9,432 nucleotides of DNA, from positions 5,355-14,786 of the forward strand of contig DDSI01000242.1 of the NCBI GenBank assembly GCA_002343335.1, written 5' to 3'. The notes beneath the pieces were generated by a model that worked only from the letters and a program-made list of their open reading frames with translations, did not search any database and was not told where the DNA came from. The DNA is from Bacteriovoracaceae bacterium UBA2394 (lineage in GTDB: Bacteria > Bdellovibrionota > UBA2394). The position numbers and the translations under genes were made by a program. Of the stretch, positions 1-7,876 are shown in pieces; position 1 is the first letter of the stretch; each line of letters opens with the position of its first letter.

Positions 1-725
1 CCGATGGTTCGTCCACGCAAAAAGATTTCTTAGCGACGCCCATTGTGGTGAATACCGCTGCGAAGCATCCGCTGATTCGAGAATGCAACGCTTGGTACGA
101 TCCTCGAAGTCGTAACCTCAATTTCTTAAAAGAAAGCAAACGCTGCTTTGATTCCTCACATTTGGCCGACATTATCTACCATGAGTGGGGACATGCTTTG
201 GACGATGCTCTCGGTGGGATTCAAGATGGGGCATTTTCGGAAGCGATTGGGGATATGAACTCCTACTTCCTCACGAAGGATTCTCGAATTGGCCCAAGCT
301 TCTTGAAGGACAAGCCTGAATTTGCGATCCGAGATATTTCTCAATTTAAGAAATATCCTCAGGATCGTGGTGATGGTGAAGAGCATGCGGAGAGTCAGAT
401 TATTTCTAGCACCTGGTATGATGTGGCCCAGATATTTGAGAGAGTGCATGGGGCTGAGGGCAATGCCAAAGTGGCGTCGGTGTTCTATAAGCACCTGGTT
501 TCTACCGACACCTACATGGATTCTTACATGGGCGCGCTCGTGGTGGATGACGATGATGGCAATTTGAATAATTGCACGCCGCACTACTGCATCTTTAATC
601 GAGTGTTTACGAAGCATGGTTTGACCCAGCCGGATCCTCGCTGCGGCAGTAGCGCTGAAGAAACTCAAGGCGCTGGCGATTTGCCGGCTTGCTCTGAGAC
701 GACGATTCCGGTCAGCTCACTGTAA
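1..725 (+). CDS. Secreted gluzincin-type zinc metallopeptidase, 3' part only
   Basis: The frame is open from base 3 back to the window edge, so the true start lies upstream; the GTG at 45 is only an internal codon. Counting from that GTG as residue 1, the zinc site HEWGH is at 46-50, and GAFSEAIGD follows at 62-70 with Glu66 as the likely third zinc ligand, as in thermolysin- and fungalysin-like (M4/M36-type) gluzincins. A later segment, EEHAESQIISSTWYDV, resembles the His-containing block before a conserved Trp-x-Asp in M36-like enzymes. An acidic VVDDDDGNLNN stretch could bind calcium. Six cysteines fit an exported, disulfide-bonded protein. It should cleave proteins outside the cytoplasm. 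The gene ends just before a strong terminator and stands alone at its 3' end. The exact family is uncertain because the N-terminal half is missing. Confidence 0.85.
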   Translation, partial: DGSSTQKDFLATPIVVNTAAKHPLIRECNAWYDPRSRNLNFLKESKRCFDSSHLADIIYHEWGHALDDALGGIQDGAFSEAIGDMNSYFLTKDSRIGPSFLKDKPEFAIRDISQFKKYPQDRGDGEEHAESQIISSTWYDVAQIFERVHGAEGNAKVASVFYKHLVSTDTYMDSYMGALVVDDDDGNLNNCTPHYCIFNRVFTKHGLTQPDPRCGSSAEETQGAGDLPACSETTIPVSSL

Positions 726-753
726 GAGGGAAGCGGTTTTATCGATGTTTGCG

Positions 754-784
754 AGTAGGGCGCTTCGGCGCCCTACTTTTTTTT
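754..784 (+). terminator. Rho-independent terminator after the metallopeptidase
   Basis: A perfect 9-bp stem (GTAGGGCGC with GCGCCCTAC, 755-763 and 768-776) closes a TTCG tetraloop, and eight Ts follow (777-784); A754 can also pair with T777. It lies 29 bases after the metallopeptidase stop. It also implies that the next gene starts downstream of it. Confidence 0.95.
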
Positions 785-814
785 GGGCATAGAAATTGCA
801 CTCTCTTCAGGGTT

Positions 815-2161
815 GTGAGTCCTTTCCGAACGATTGCTCTCTTAGTTTTTACGCAGCTCTTCGTGCCGATTTTTTCATGGGCCGCGGACGCAAAAAAAGC
901 GCACGAAGACCGACGGTGCTTAACAGCCATTGAAGAGACGACGCGCGCTATTTTTGAACAGCGTTCGGGAGGCCACTATACGGTTGGATTTTCATTTGAT
1001 GATAAAAAGGATCGGCAAGCTCAGTTTTATGACCGTCCAGGTGCATTACTCCCAATGGATTTAATCGCGAGTCGCCTTCGCACGGTCTTTAGTCCGAGCA
1101 TGCGCTTCTTCCAATCCGAACAAAATGTATCCAATCCCCTTGAACCGTTTTTTGTTCCGGATGGAGATGGCCACACTCGCTCTCAAACATTTTATGGTCG
1201 CTTAGCACTCCTGCAGAAGAATCATCCGAATTTATTTGAAGGCGGCTGGAAGATTCTTACAGAAGCTCTTGGTCGAGCTCCCACGAAAAGCGAATGGGCT
1301 TTGTGGATGGGAGCAATCGAGGTGGCATTTCGAAATAGCAGTGGATCTTTACAGCTCGCCCGGGACTTGGAGCTCATTCGGATGCTGGTTCTTGATCCGC
1401 GAATGGATAAAGGAAGCTTTTTAAAGTGGATGATTCAAGCGACGACTGCTCCCAAGGAGAATCAGCAGATGAATCTGGTCAATGAGATTGTATCCGTCGC
1501 AAATTATTTGGATCGCCACAAAGAATGTTGCCCCAATCTCTATCTCGTGCTCTCGACGGAGTATTCCGAAGGTTCTGCGCCACTTCTCAATCCGTCATTT
1601 GATTTTCGTACCTATTCGTCAAAAGCAGCTTACGAGGGATCGGGCATGCCTCGCTGGATCGAGGTGAAAGAAGTGGAAAAATTCATGCATCCTACGGACT
1701 TGACGGGTGTGGTTCGAAGTATGATTTCAAAATTGACTCGACCCGCGACCTATCAAACACCATTAGGAAGTTTCCCCTTTCGTTTAGAGCAACTTTCCGG
1801 GCCGAAGGTTTTAAGTATCTTAGTTCCCTGGCCGCAAAAAGGAGATGTGATGGTCGACCGCAGGGCGACGCTCAGGCGAACGCTCGATTTTAACGGTTGG
1901 ATCACCGATGAAGCTTTAGATAAAGAAGGAAATGTTCGAAACACCGTGAGAACCAACCTCATTCTCGCTTGGGCTGAACATCTTCAAACTATGAAGGGCA
2001 CCGAGGCCATTTTTGAATTTCGGTTGGAGACCTTAGATGGACGCGACATTGCGCTCATTATCCGCAATTTTGATGGCACGGTCTATATTCGAGGACCGCA
2101 GCTCCGCGCGATCATCGTGCCAGGGGCGGGAACGCAAATTCTTGAAGGCGCAACTCCTTAA
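815..2161 (+). CDS. Exported protein of unknown function
   Basis: I do not recognise this family. The frame opens at a TTG at 749, but that would place the start inside the terminator hairpin. The GTG at 815 gives 448 residues starting MSPFRTIALLVF, a good signal peptide: Arg5, a hydrophobic core to about residue 20, and a likely cleavage after SWA (residue 23). No lipobox is seen. The mature part is soluble-looking, with mixed helical and polar segments, an adjacent Cys pair (KECCPN), and a C-terminal part rich in short beta-like stretches (DIALIIRNFDGTVYIRG). No catalytic motif is evident. The GTG has an AGGG only 2 bases upstream, so the ribosome site is poor and the start is provisional. 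The stop lies 17 bases before sdhC with no terminator between, so co-transcription with the sdh genes is possible. Confidence 0.7.
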   Translation: MSPFRTIALLVFTQLFVPIFSWAADAKKAHEDRRCLTAIEETTRAIFEQRSGGHYTVGFSFDDKKDRQAQFYDRPGALLPMDLIASRLRTVFSPSMRFFQSEQNVSNPLEPFFVPDGDGHTRSQTFYGRLALLQKNHPNLFEGGWKILTEALGRAPTKSEWALWMGAIEVAFRNSSGSLQLARDLELIRMLVLDPRMDKGSFLKWMIQATTAPKENQQMNLVNEIVSVANYLDRHKECCPNLYLVLSTEYSEGSAPLLNPSFDFRTYSSKAAYEGSGMPRWIEVKEVEKFMHPTDLTGVVRSMISKLTRPATYQTPLGSFPFRLEQLSGPKVLSILVPWPQKGDVMVDRRATLRRTLDFNGWITDEALDKEGNVRNTVRTNLILAWAEHLQTMKGTEAIFEFRLETLDGRDIALIIRNFDGTVYIRGPQLRAIIVPGAGTQILEGATP

Positions 2162-2178
2162 GAAAAGCCTTTGATGCC

Positions 2179-2874
2179 ATGCCGGGCGCTCGTTACTATC
2201 AATTCGTGCGGCTTGGTAAATTCTTGTGTTCGAGCATAGGGCTTAAGCTCCTCATGTCCTTAACAGGACTTGGACTGGCCCTCTTCTTAATAACCCACGT
2301 GGCGGCTAATTTGCTGGTCTTGGTGGATGGGGCCAAATTGAATGCCTATTCCCATGCACTCATCAGTAACGAAGCTCTTTTGTTCTCTGCCGAGGCGGGG
2401 CTGCTTGGGATTTTCCTTCTCCATATATATGTCGCGATTCGTCTGACCCGGATGAATCGGGCGGCGAGGCCGATTGCCTATGCGAGCATGAAAGATACGG
2501 GTCGCTCACGACGCTGGTTTGGATCGTCCAATATGGGAATCACGGGATTGTTGATTCTCATTTTTGTGATCTACCACCTCATTCACTTCAAATGGGGGAC
2601 CTATTATACGACCATTCAAGATGGTGTCGAAATGCGGGATCTGAGCGCGCTCATTCGGGAGGAGTTTCATGAGACCTTTGAAGTACTCCTTTATGTGGGC
2701 GCGATGATCGTGATCGCGATTCACCTTTGGCACGGTATTCGCTCGCTCTTCGACACGCTTGGCGTGGCAAAATCTTCTTGGGATAAATTATTTTGGGCCC
2801 TCAGCCGAGCGTATGTCATTTTGGTGATGGGAGGATTCACTATGATTCCTCTCTGGATTTATTTTTTAGGATAG
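2179..2874 (+). CDS. sdhC: Succinate dehydrogenase cytochrome b subunit, diheme type B
   Basis: This 231-residue membrane anchor of succinate:quinone oxidoreductase (complex II) carries electrons from the Fe-S subunit to quinone. It is the fused single-anchor b558-type with five predicted membrane helices, near residues 20-48, 66-90, 116-137, 167-191 and 205-230; no separate sdhD is present. Histidines within helices at 40, 82, 133 (or 136) and 182 (or 185) match the four axial ligands expected for two b hemes, as in Bacillus SdhC and Wolinella FrdC. Such diheme anchors usually work with menaquinone. The ATG at 2179 leaves about 20 residues before helix 1 ([19 protein letters not shown]), normal for the family; the ribosome site (AGAAAAG) is weak. 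sdhA begins 4 bases after the stop. Direction of the reaction (oxidase or fumarate reductase) cannot be told from sequence alone. Confidence 0.93.
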   Translation: MPGARYYQFVRLGKFLCSSIGLKLLMSLTGLGLALFLITHVAANLLVLVDGAKLNAYSHALISNEALLFSAEAGLLGIFLLHIYVAIRLTRMNRAARPIAYASMKDTGRSRRWFGSSNMGITGLLILIFVIYHLIHFKWGTYYTTIQDGVEMRDLSALIREEFHETFEVLLYVGAMIVIAIHLWHGIRSLFDTLGVAKSSWDKLFWALSRAYVILVMGGFTMIPLWIYFLG

Positions 2875-2878
2875 AAAC

Positions 2879-4792
2879 ATGAAACTCGATGCACAGGTGC
2901 CCGGTGGGCAACTCTCCGAAAAGTGGAAAAAGCATAAGAGTGCGATGAAGCTGGTGAATCCGGCGAATCGTCGAAAGCACACCGTGCTCATCGTCGGCAC
3001 AGGACTCGCCGGTGCGTCCGCGGCGGCGGCGCTGGGTGAAGCGGGCTACAAAGTGAAAGCATTTTTCTATCACGAGAGTCCGCGTCGAGCGCATAGCATT
3101 GCCGCTCAAGGCGGAATCAATGCCGCGAAAAATTATCAAAATGACGGCGACTCGGTGGATCGACTTTTTTACGACACGATCAAGGGTGGAGATTTTCGCG
3201 CGCGCGAAGCCAATGTGTATCGCTTGGCCGAGGTGAGCGCGAATATCATTGACCACTGCGTAGCACTCGGCGTGCCTTTCGCGCGGGAGTATGGTGGGCA
3301 ACTTTCCAATCGCTCATTTGGTGGTACGCAAGTGTCTCGAACATTCTACGCCCGTGGCCAGACCGGTCAGCAGCTTTTGCTCGGCGCCTATTCGGCGATG
3401 ATGCGGCAAGTGGATGAAGGCAACGTAGAAATTTACTCTCGCCGAGAGATGCTTGAGATCGTCGTGGTAAATGGCGTTTGCCGAGGCGTGATCATCCGAA
3501 ATTTACTCACCGGCGAGATCGAATCTCATTCGGGCGATGCGGTGATTTTGGCCACTGGCGGATATTCCAACGTCTATTATTTATCCACGAACGCGAAGTA
3601 TTCGAATGTGACGGCCACCTGGCGCGCGTACAAAAAGGGCGCGGGCTTTGCGAATCCTTGCTTCACGCAGATTCACCCGACCTGCATTCCCGTCGCAGGC
3701 GAATATCAGTCAAAGCTCACGCTTATGAGCGAGAGCCTGCGAAATGACGGACGCGTGTGGGTTCCCAAAAAGGCCGGGGATAATCGTGCGGCCTCTCAGA
3801 TACCCGACGCAGATCGAGACTATTATTTGGAACGGCGTTATCCGGGTTTCGGGAATCTCGTGCCAAGAGATGTGGCTTCTCGTGCGGCGAAATCCGTGTG
3901 CGACGAAGGCCGCGGCGTTGGGGCTTCGAAACAAGCGGTGTTTTTAGACTTTTCGGATGCCATCAAGCGGCTTGGTCAGCCCGCGATTGAATCCAAGTAC
4001 GGAAATCTTTTTGAGATCTATCAGCAGATTACGGATGAAAATCCTTACGAAGTGCCGATGCGCATGTATCCCGCGCCTCATTACACGATGGGCGGGCTTT
4101 GGGTGGATTATCATTTGATGAGCAACATCCCAGGATTGTTCGTGGCCGGAGAAGCGAACTTTTCGGATCACGGAGCCAATCGGTTGGGTGCGAGCGCGCT
4201 TATGCAAGGGCTGGCCGATGGATATTTTGTTTTGCCCTACACGATTGCCAATTACATCGGCGGCACGAAGATCGAAGCAGTATCCATCGATTCGAGCGAT
4301 TTCAAAGCGGCGCGCGCGGAAGCTCAAGGCCGAATTGATAAATTGCTCGGGATGCGAGGCAAAAAAACCGTGACGGAAATTCACCGCCGACTTGGACGCG
4401 TGATGTGGGACGCCGTTGGGATGTCGCGCTCGCGGCCGGGCTTAGAAAAGGCGATCAAAGATATTCGCTCTCTTCGTGAGGAATTTTGGACGGATGTCAG
4501 CGTTCCGGGCGATAAAAATAATTTAAATCCCGAATTGGAAATGGCAGGAAGAGTCGCGGACTTTTTGGAATTTGGGGAAGTGATGGCCATGGACGCATTG
4601 GCGCGTGAAGAATCGTGCGGCGGCCACTTTCGGGAAGAGCATCAGACGCCTGAGAATGAAGCCAAGCGCGATGACGAAAAATTCGCCCATGTAGCGGTCT
4701 GGGAATATCAGGGCGAACAGAAAGCTCCCGTGCGGCATCAAGAACCACTTAAATTTGAAGTAGTGCATTTAGCTGCAAGGAATTACAAATAA
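2879..4792 (+). CDS. sdhA: Succinate dehydrogenase / fumarate reductase flavoprotein subunit
   Basis: This is the catalytic subunit (637 residues) that oxidises succinate to fumarate using covalent FAD. The dinucleotide-binding motif [11 protein letters not shown] is near residues 39-49, and His72 in [11 protein letters not shown] is the expected FAD attachment site. Active-site residues are in place: HPT at 266-268, Glu285 and Arg288 in SESLRNDG, Arg330 in PRDVASRA (the proton-shuttle Arg), His401 in HYTMGG and Arg435 in GANRLGASA. The roughly 34-residue leader before the FAD domain ([17 protein letters not shown]) is typical of the longer type-B SdhA found in Bacteroidota, Chlamydiae and Bdellovibrionota. 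The start is supported by an AGGA within the sdhC end, 8 bases upstream. It is the middle gene of sdhCAB, and the protein should sit on the cytoplasmic face of the membrane with SdhB. Confidence 0.97.
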   Translation: MKLDAQVPGGQLSEKWKKHKSAMKLVNPANRRKHTVLIVGTGLAGASAAAALGEAGYKVKAFFYHESPRRAHSIAAQGGINAAKNYQNDGDSVDRLFYDTIKGGDFRAREANVYRLAEVSANIIDHCVALGVPFAREYGGQLSNRSFGGTQVSRTFYARGQTGQQLLLGAYSAMMRQVDEGNVEIYSRREMLEIVVVNGVCRGVIIRNLLTGEIESHSGDAVILATGGYSNVYYLSTNAKYSNVTATWRAYKKGAGFANPCFTQIHPTCIPVAGEYQSKLTLMSESLRNDGRVWVPKKAGDNRAASQIPDADRDYYLERRYPGFGNLVPRDVASRAAKSVCDEGRGVGASKQAVFLDFSDAIKRLGQPAIESKYGNLFEIYQQITDENPYEVPMRMYPAPHYTMGGLWVDYHLMSNIPGLFVAGEANFSDHGANRLGASALMQGLADGYFVLPYTIANYIGGTKIEAVSIDSSDFKAARAEAQGRIDKLLGMRGKKTVTEIHRRLGRVMWDAVGMSRSRPGLEKAIKDIRSLREEFWTDVSVPGDKNNLNPELEMAGRVADFLEFGEVMAMDALAREESCGGHFREEHQTPENEAKRDDEKFAHVAVWEYQGEQKAPVRHQEPLKFEVVHLAARNYK

Positions 4793-4822
4793 CCGCGAGA
4801 GAGTCGAGCGAAAGAATAGAAC

Positions 4823-5563
4823 ATGAAACTGAATTTGAAAATTTGGCGACAGAAAGATGCGAAGACCCCTGGAAAATTTGTCGACTACGCTCTCGATCAC
4901 GTTTCGCCGGAAATGTCTTTTTTGGAAATGCTCGATGTCTTGAACGAAGAGCTTGTAAAAAAGGGCGAGGAGCCCGTGGCATTTGATCACGATTGTCGCG
5001 AGGGGATTTGTGGATCTTGCGGAGTCGTCATCAACGGCAAAGCTCACGGCGGCCAAGTCAACACGACGACCTGCCAGCTCTATATGCGCCACTACAATGA
5101 TGGCGATACCGTTCTCATCGAGCCCTTTCGCGCGCGCGCCTTTCCCGTGGTGAAAGATCTCTGCGTAGATCGACAGTCGCTCGATCGAGTGGTGAAAGCG
5201 GGAGGCTATATTTCTGCGCATGTGGGAAGCGCGGTGGATGGCAATACGATTCCGATCGGAAAAGAACTTGCGGAGAAAGCATTCGACGCCGGAACGTGCA
5301 TTCAATGTGGGGCATGTGTAGCCGCATGTAAAAATGCGTCAGCGATGTTATTCACAAGCGCTCAAACGCAGCGCCTCAATTTGCTTCCACAAGGAAAGGT
5401 TGAGCTGTCTCGTCGCGTCACTCGCATGATTGCTGCGATGGATGAGGAGAAATTCGGCGCTTGCACCAATGAAGCGGAGTGTTCCGCGGTGTGTCCAAAG
5501 GGGATTTCCTTTAAGAATATCACTGAGATGAATCACAATTATCTAAAGAGCAGCCTGGAATAA
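4823..5563 (+). CDS. sdhB: Succinate dehydrogenase iron-sulfur subunit
   Basis: This 246-residue subunit relays electrons from the SdhA flavin to the SdhC hemes and quinone through three clusters. Cys58, Cys63, Cys66 (CREGICGSC) and Cys84 are the [2Fe-2S] ligands in a plant-ferredoxin-like N-terminal domain. Cys159, Cys162, Cys165 (CIQCGAC) with Cys224 should hold [4Fe-4S]; Cys169, Cys214 and Cys220 should hold [3Fe-4S]. Lys170 stands where many SdhB have Pro after the Cys. All cluster ligands are present, so the enzyme should be active. The gene lies 30 bases after sdhA and 27 bases before the sigma54 activator. The ATG at 4823 starts directly at the ferredoxin fold ([10 protein letters not shown]), as expected; a purine-rich AAAGAATAGA lies just upstream. 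Confidence 0.97.
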   Translation: MKLNLKIWRQKDAKTPGKFVDYALDHVSPEMSFLEMLDVLNEELVKKGEEPVAFDHDCREGICGSCGVVINGKAHGGQVNTTTCQLYMRHYNDGDTVLIEPFRARAFPVVKDLCVDRQSLDRVVKAGGYISAHVGSAVDGNTIPIGKELAEKAFDAGTCIQCGACVAACKNASAMLFTSAQTQRLNLLPQGKVELSRRVTRMIAAMDEEKFGACTNEAECSAVCPKGISFKNITEMNHNYLKSSLE

Positions 5564-5590
5564 TTTCCGGTTTTCCACGATCATAGATTA

Positions 5591-7084
5591 ATGGCAGGAA
5601 TATCGGCAGAAGAACGCCTTAAATGGTACGAGCGCATCCTGGATTTGTCGCGTCGAGCCTCCGACGAATCTTTGGAATCCGTCTGCCGCTATTTGATGGA
5701 CGACGCCATCATGGCCGCCAAAGCCGAAGCCGGTTATTTCTTTTTATTGGATCAAAAGGGCGCCCTCAAAGTGGCCTTTGCCCGTACGGGGAATCGCGAA
5801 GACATTCCGCGAAATCATCAGCATTTTTCTGAGAGCATCATCCGTAAATCGGTCGAGATGCAGGCTCCTGTCATTTTGGACGATGCGTCGGCGCATCCGG
5901 AATTTAAAGAAGCGAAGTCTGTCATCGCCGCAAATCTGAAATCGGTTCTGGTTTGCCCTTTATTCTTCGACAAAAAACCCATTGGGATTATCTATCTTGA
6001 AAACAGAAATCAGTCGGAATATTTTGCGCCGGAACTTCTGGAATTCTTGACGTTGCTTTCTACTCAAGGCGCAGTATTGCTTCACGCCAAGATGGCGTCG
6101 GCCACCTCGGTTGTCATCAATCGCGCGGCGAATGCGGATTCGGCGAAGTCGTCGAAAAATGCCGTCATGGGTAAGATGATGTCGCAAGCGGATCAAGCAG
6201 CAAAGTCGGATTCGAGCGTCCTCATTTTAGGAGAGACTGGAACGGGCAAAGAAGTCATGGCCCGCCGAATTCACCAGAGCAGCGAGCGCGCCAAAGGTCC
6301 TTTCGTGCCGATCAATTGTACGGCTATTCCTGAATCACTATTAGAGAGTGAATTGTTTGGTTACAAAAAAGGCGCGTTCACTGGCGCCATGGGCGATCGA
6401 GATGGTCTTATTCGAAAAGCCAATAAAGGCACTTTGTTCCTAGATGAAATCGGCGATCTTCCGCTGCACATGCAAGCCAAGTTACTGCGCGTGATTCAGG
6501 AAAAGAAGTTCACCCGCTTGGGATCCACCAGCGAAGAAGAAAGTGATTTCCGTTTGATCTGCGCCACTCACCGTCCGCTGGAAGATGCCGTGAATAAAGG
6601 ATTCTTCCGTCAGGATTTGTACTTCCGAATCAACACCATCACGCTTCAAATTCCGCCGCTTCGAGAGCGCTCGGAAGATGTGTTTGATTTGGCAAATGAG
6701 TTTTTAAAACATGCTGCGGTGGAAAATAAAAAATCCGTGCGCGGTTTTGACGAAGGCGCAGCCGCCTTGCTCCTTCAAGAAGAATGGCCGGGAAATATTC
6801 GACAATTGCAAAATGCCATTCAGCGCGCCGTCGCGTTGGTACCGCCTGAGCAACAAAATTATCAGCTCACCTCGAAAGATTTTCAGTTCTTATCCAAGAA
6901 GCCGCAGACCTCTGCGCTGCCCAGTCTTCAAGATGCGAAAGAAGAATTCATTCGCAACTACGTGAAGAAGGCCATCCTCATTCATAAAGGCAATAAGACG
7001 AAGGCCGCCAAGGCTCTCGGCGTCGATCCGAAGACGCTGTACCGTCACTTGCTGAATGAAGATGAAGGCGGCGACGAAGAGTAA
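5591..7084 (+). CDS. Sigma54-dependent activator, GAF / AAA+ / Fis-type HTH
   Basis: This 497-residue enhancer-binding protein should use ATP hydrolysis to open promoters held by sigma54 RNA polymerase. A GAF sensor domain spans about residues 15-165, with no phosphoacceptor receiver domain, so the input is likely a small ligand, redox state or partner protein. The AAA+ domain spans about 188-420: Walker A GETGTGKE (214-221), the sigma54-contact loop GAFTGA (261-266), Walker B LFLDEIGDL (282-290), arginine fingers in FRQDLYFRI (339-347), and sensor II GNIRQLQN (401-408), where the usual Glu is Gln. The C-terminal Fis-like helix-turn-helix is NKTKAAKALGVDPKTLYRHL (468-487). The layout resembles NorR, but I cannot assign a ligand. 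It starts 27 bases after sdhB on the same strand with no terminator, so co-transcription is likely; the start ATG has little ribosome-site signal. Confidence 0.93.
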   Translation: MAGISAEERLKWYERILDLSRRASDESLESVCRYLMDDAIMAAKAEAGYFFLLDQKGALKVAFARTGNREDIPRNHQHFSESIIRKSVEMQAPVILDDASAHPEFKEAKSVIAANLKSVLVCPLFFDKKPIGIIYLENRNQSEYFAPELLEFLTLLSTQGAVLLHAKMASATSVVINRAANADSAKSSKNAVMGKMMSQADQAAKSDSSVLILGETGTGKEVMARRIHQSSERAKGPFVPINCTAIPESLLESELFGYKKGAFTGAMGDRDGLIRKANKGTLFLDEIGDLPLHMQAKLLRVIQEKKFTRLGSTSEEESDFRLICATHRPLEDAVNKGFFRQDLYFRINTITLQIPPLRERSEDVFDLANEFLKHAAVENKKSVRGFDEGAAALLLQEEWPGNIRQLQNAIQRAVALVPPEQQNYQLTSKDFQFLSKKPQTSALPSLQDAKEEFIRNYVKKAILIHKGNKTKAAKALGVDPKTLYRHLLNEDEGGDEE

Positions 7085-7086
7085 AC

Positions 7087-7092
7087 TATAAT
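7087..7092 (+). promoter_or_regulatory. Perfect TATAAT, possible -10 element upstream of the antitoxin
   Basis: TATAAT begins 3 bases after the activator stop. No good -35 lies 16-18 bases upstream. If used, transcription would begin near 7099 and the leader would include the ATGGGC repeat cluster. Confidence 0.35.
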
Positions 7093-7114
7093 AATTTCAA
7101 TAGGTTGGCGTTCA

Positions 7115-7161
7115 AATGGGCAAATCCCATAGGCCCATTGTGGGGAAATGGGCTTTTGGGC
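7115..7161 (+). repeat. Cluster of ATGGGC-type direct and inverted repeats
   Basis: AAATGGGC occurs at 7114-7121 and again at 7146-7153, exactly 32 bases apart (about three helical turns). Between them GCCCATT (7133-7139) is the perfect complement of AATGGGC and can pair with either copy. A further CCCAT (7126-7130) and TTGGGC (7156-7161) belong to the same family. It lies directly before the antitoxin gene and suits an operator for an AbrB-type dimer; an RNA switch is an alternative. Confidence 0.6.
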
Positions 7162-7166
7162 ATAAT
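7138..7166 (+). promoter_or_regulatory. Possible sigma70 promoter of the toxin-antitoxin pair
   Basis: TTGTGG (7138-7143), a 17-base spacer and CATAAT (7161-7166) make a fair sigma70-like promoter. The -35 and spacer overlap the ATGGGC repeats, as an autoregulated operator would. Predicted initiation near 7173 would leave almost no leader before the ATG at 7174. This and the TATAAT at 7087 are competing proposals. Confidence 0.35.
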
Positions 7167-7488
7167 GGAAGCCATGATCAACCAACCTCCTAAAATTCTA
7201 AGCATGGATGATAAGGGCCGAATCGTTCTTCCTAAATCTGCTCGAAGTGCTTCTTTTTATGCGTATGATGTAAGTGCTGCAGGAGTAGTAACGCTGCGAC
7301 CTCAAGTGATTGTAGATCCGAGTGAAGTGATCAGCAAAAAAACACTTCAAGTGTTGGATGAATCATTGGCGCATCTTCAAGAGGGTCGAGCAGGGAAGCC
7401 TGTAGATTTGAGTGCGTTCGATACAGTAGAGTCTTCGTCGAATGAGAAAGAGCGCCGGAAAATCCAAAAAACACGCTCCAAAAAGTGA
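7165..7488 (+). CDS. AbrB/SpoVT-type antitoxin of a toxin-antitoxin pair
   Basis: From the ATG at 7165 the product has 107 residues. Residues 11-27 (ILSMDDKGRIVLPKSAR) match the swapped-hairpin AbrB/SpoVT DNA-binding domain, whose hallmark is D-x-K-G-R-(I/V)-x-(I/L)-P. The middle (about 53-75) looks helical, and the tail from residue 92 is very basic (EKERRKIQKTRSKK). An antitoxin of this class binds its toxin through the C-terminal part and represses its own promoter through the N-terminal domain. The frame opens at a TTG at 7105, but the ATGs at 7165 or 7174 suit the family better. For 7165 a GGG lies 4 bases upstream; for 7174 a GGAAG lies only 2 bases upstream, so the choice is open. The 3' end overlaps the toxin gene by 47 bases. 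Confidence 0.75.
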   Translation: MEAMINQPPKILSMDDKGRIVLPKSARSASFYAYDVSAAGVVTLRPQVIVDPSEVISKKTLQVLDESLAHLQEGRAGKPVDLSAFDTVESSSNEKERRKIQKTRSKK

Positions 7489-7876
7489 CCTAGAAAAAGT
7501 CGAACCTCAGGGACCTCCTTTTAAAATTCGAATGGGTCTGCCTCAAATGGATGCTCTGTGGAATCGATTAGAGACGGGGCATAAGACTCAGACGCTCACC
7601 AGTGCCGATTTTAAGCTTTTTAGAAAATGGGGTAAGGCGCTTCGATTCCTATCCCAGAATCCTCTTTATCCCAGTCTGAGTTCTCACGAAATTAAGGTGC
7701 TAACGCAGAAATATGGAATGAAGATATTCGAGGCTTATCTTGAAAATAACACTCCATCGGCCGGGCGAATGTTTTGGACGTATGGTCCAGCCAGAGCGGA
7801 AATCACTATTCTTGCATTGGAGCCACATCCCGAAGAGGGAGAGTACGCGCGCGTAAGGTTGGATGACGTTCCGTGA
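7442..7876 (+). CDS. RelE/ParE-like toxin, probable
   Basis: This 144-residue basic protein follows and overlaps the antitoxin in another frame. From about residue 73 it reads NPLYPSLSSHEIK, then FEAYLENNTPSAGRMFWTY and ITILALEPHPE. I recall this order (a NP-x-P-L-x-x-H segment, an F-E-x-Y-L-x-N-N-T-P-x-x-R-x-F-W strand, and a final I-x-x-L-x-x-x-P-H-P strand) from RelE/ParE-superfamily toxins, which cleave mRNA at the ribosome or poison gyrase; which activity applies cannot be told. About 30 Lys-rich residues precede the fold, so the ATG at 7532 (residue 31, MGLPQMDALW) is an alternative start closer to usual toxin length. Synthesis is probably coupled to the antitoxin. No terminator is seen after it. 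Confidence 0.65.
   Translation: MRKSAGKSKKHAPKSDLEKVEPQGPPFKIRMGLPQMDALWNRLETGHKTQTLTSADFKLFRKWGKALRFLSQNPLYPSLSSHEIKVLTQKYGMKIFEAYLENNTPSAGRMFWTYGPARAEITILALEPHPEEGEYARVRLDDVP

Noticed and set aside
4769..5305. 178-residue minus-strand frame antisense to sdhB (and 2840-3301 minus antisense to sdhA)
   Set aside because: They lie opposite strongly conserved Fe-S and FAD-domain codons; the translations show no domain and look like shadows of the sdh reading frames.
5557..5568. GGAA-TAAT-TTCC inverted repeat after sdhB as a terminator
   Set aside because: A four-base stem without a T-run is too weak to end transcription before the activator gene.
7105..7165. TTG start extending the antitoxin by 20 residues
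   Set aside because: The extension is encoded by the repeat cluster and promoter-like bases, and AbrB-type domains normally begin close to the N-terminus.
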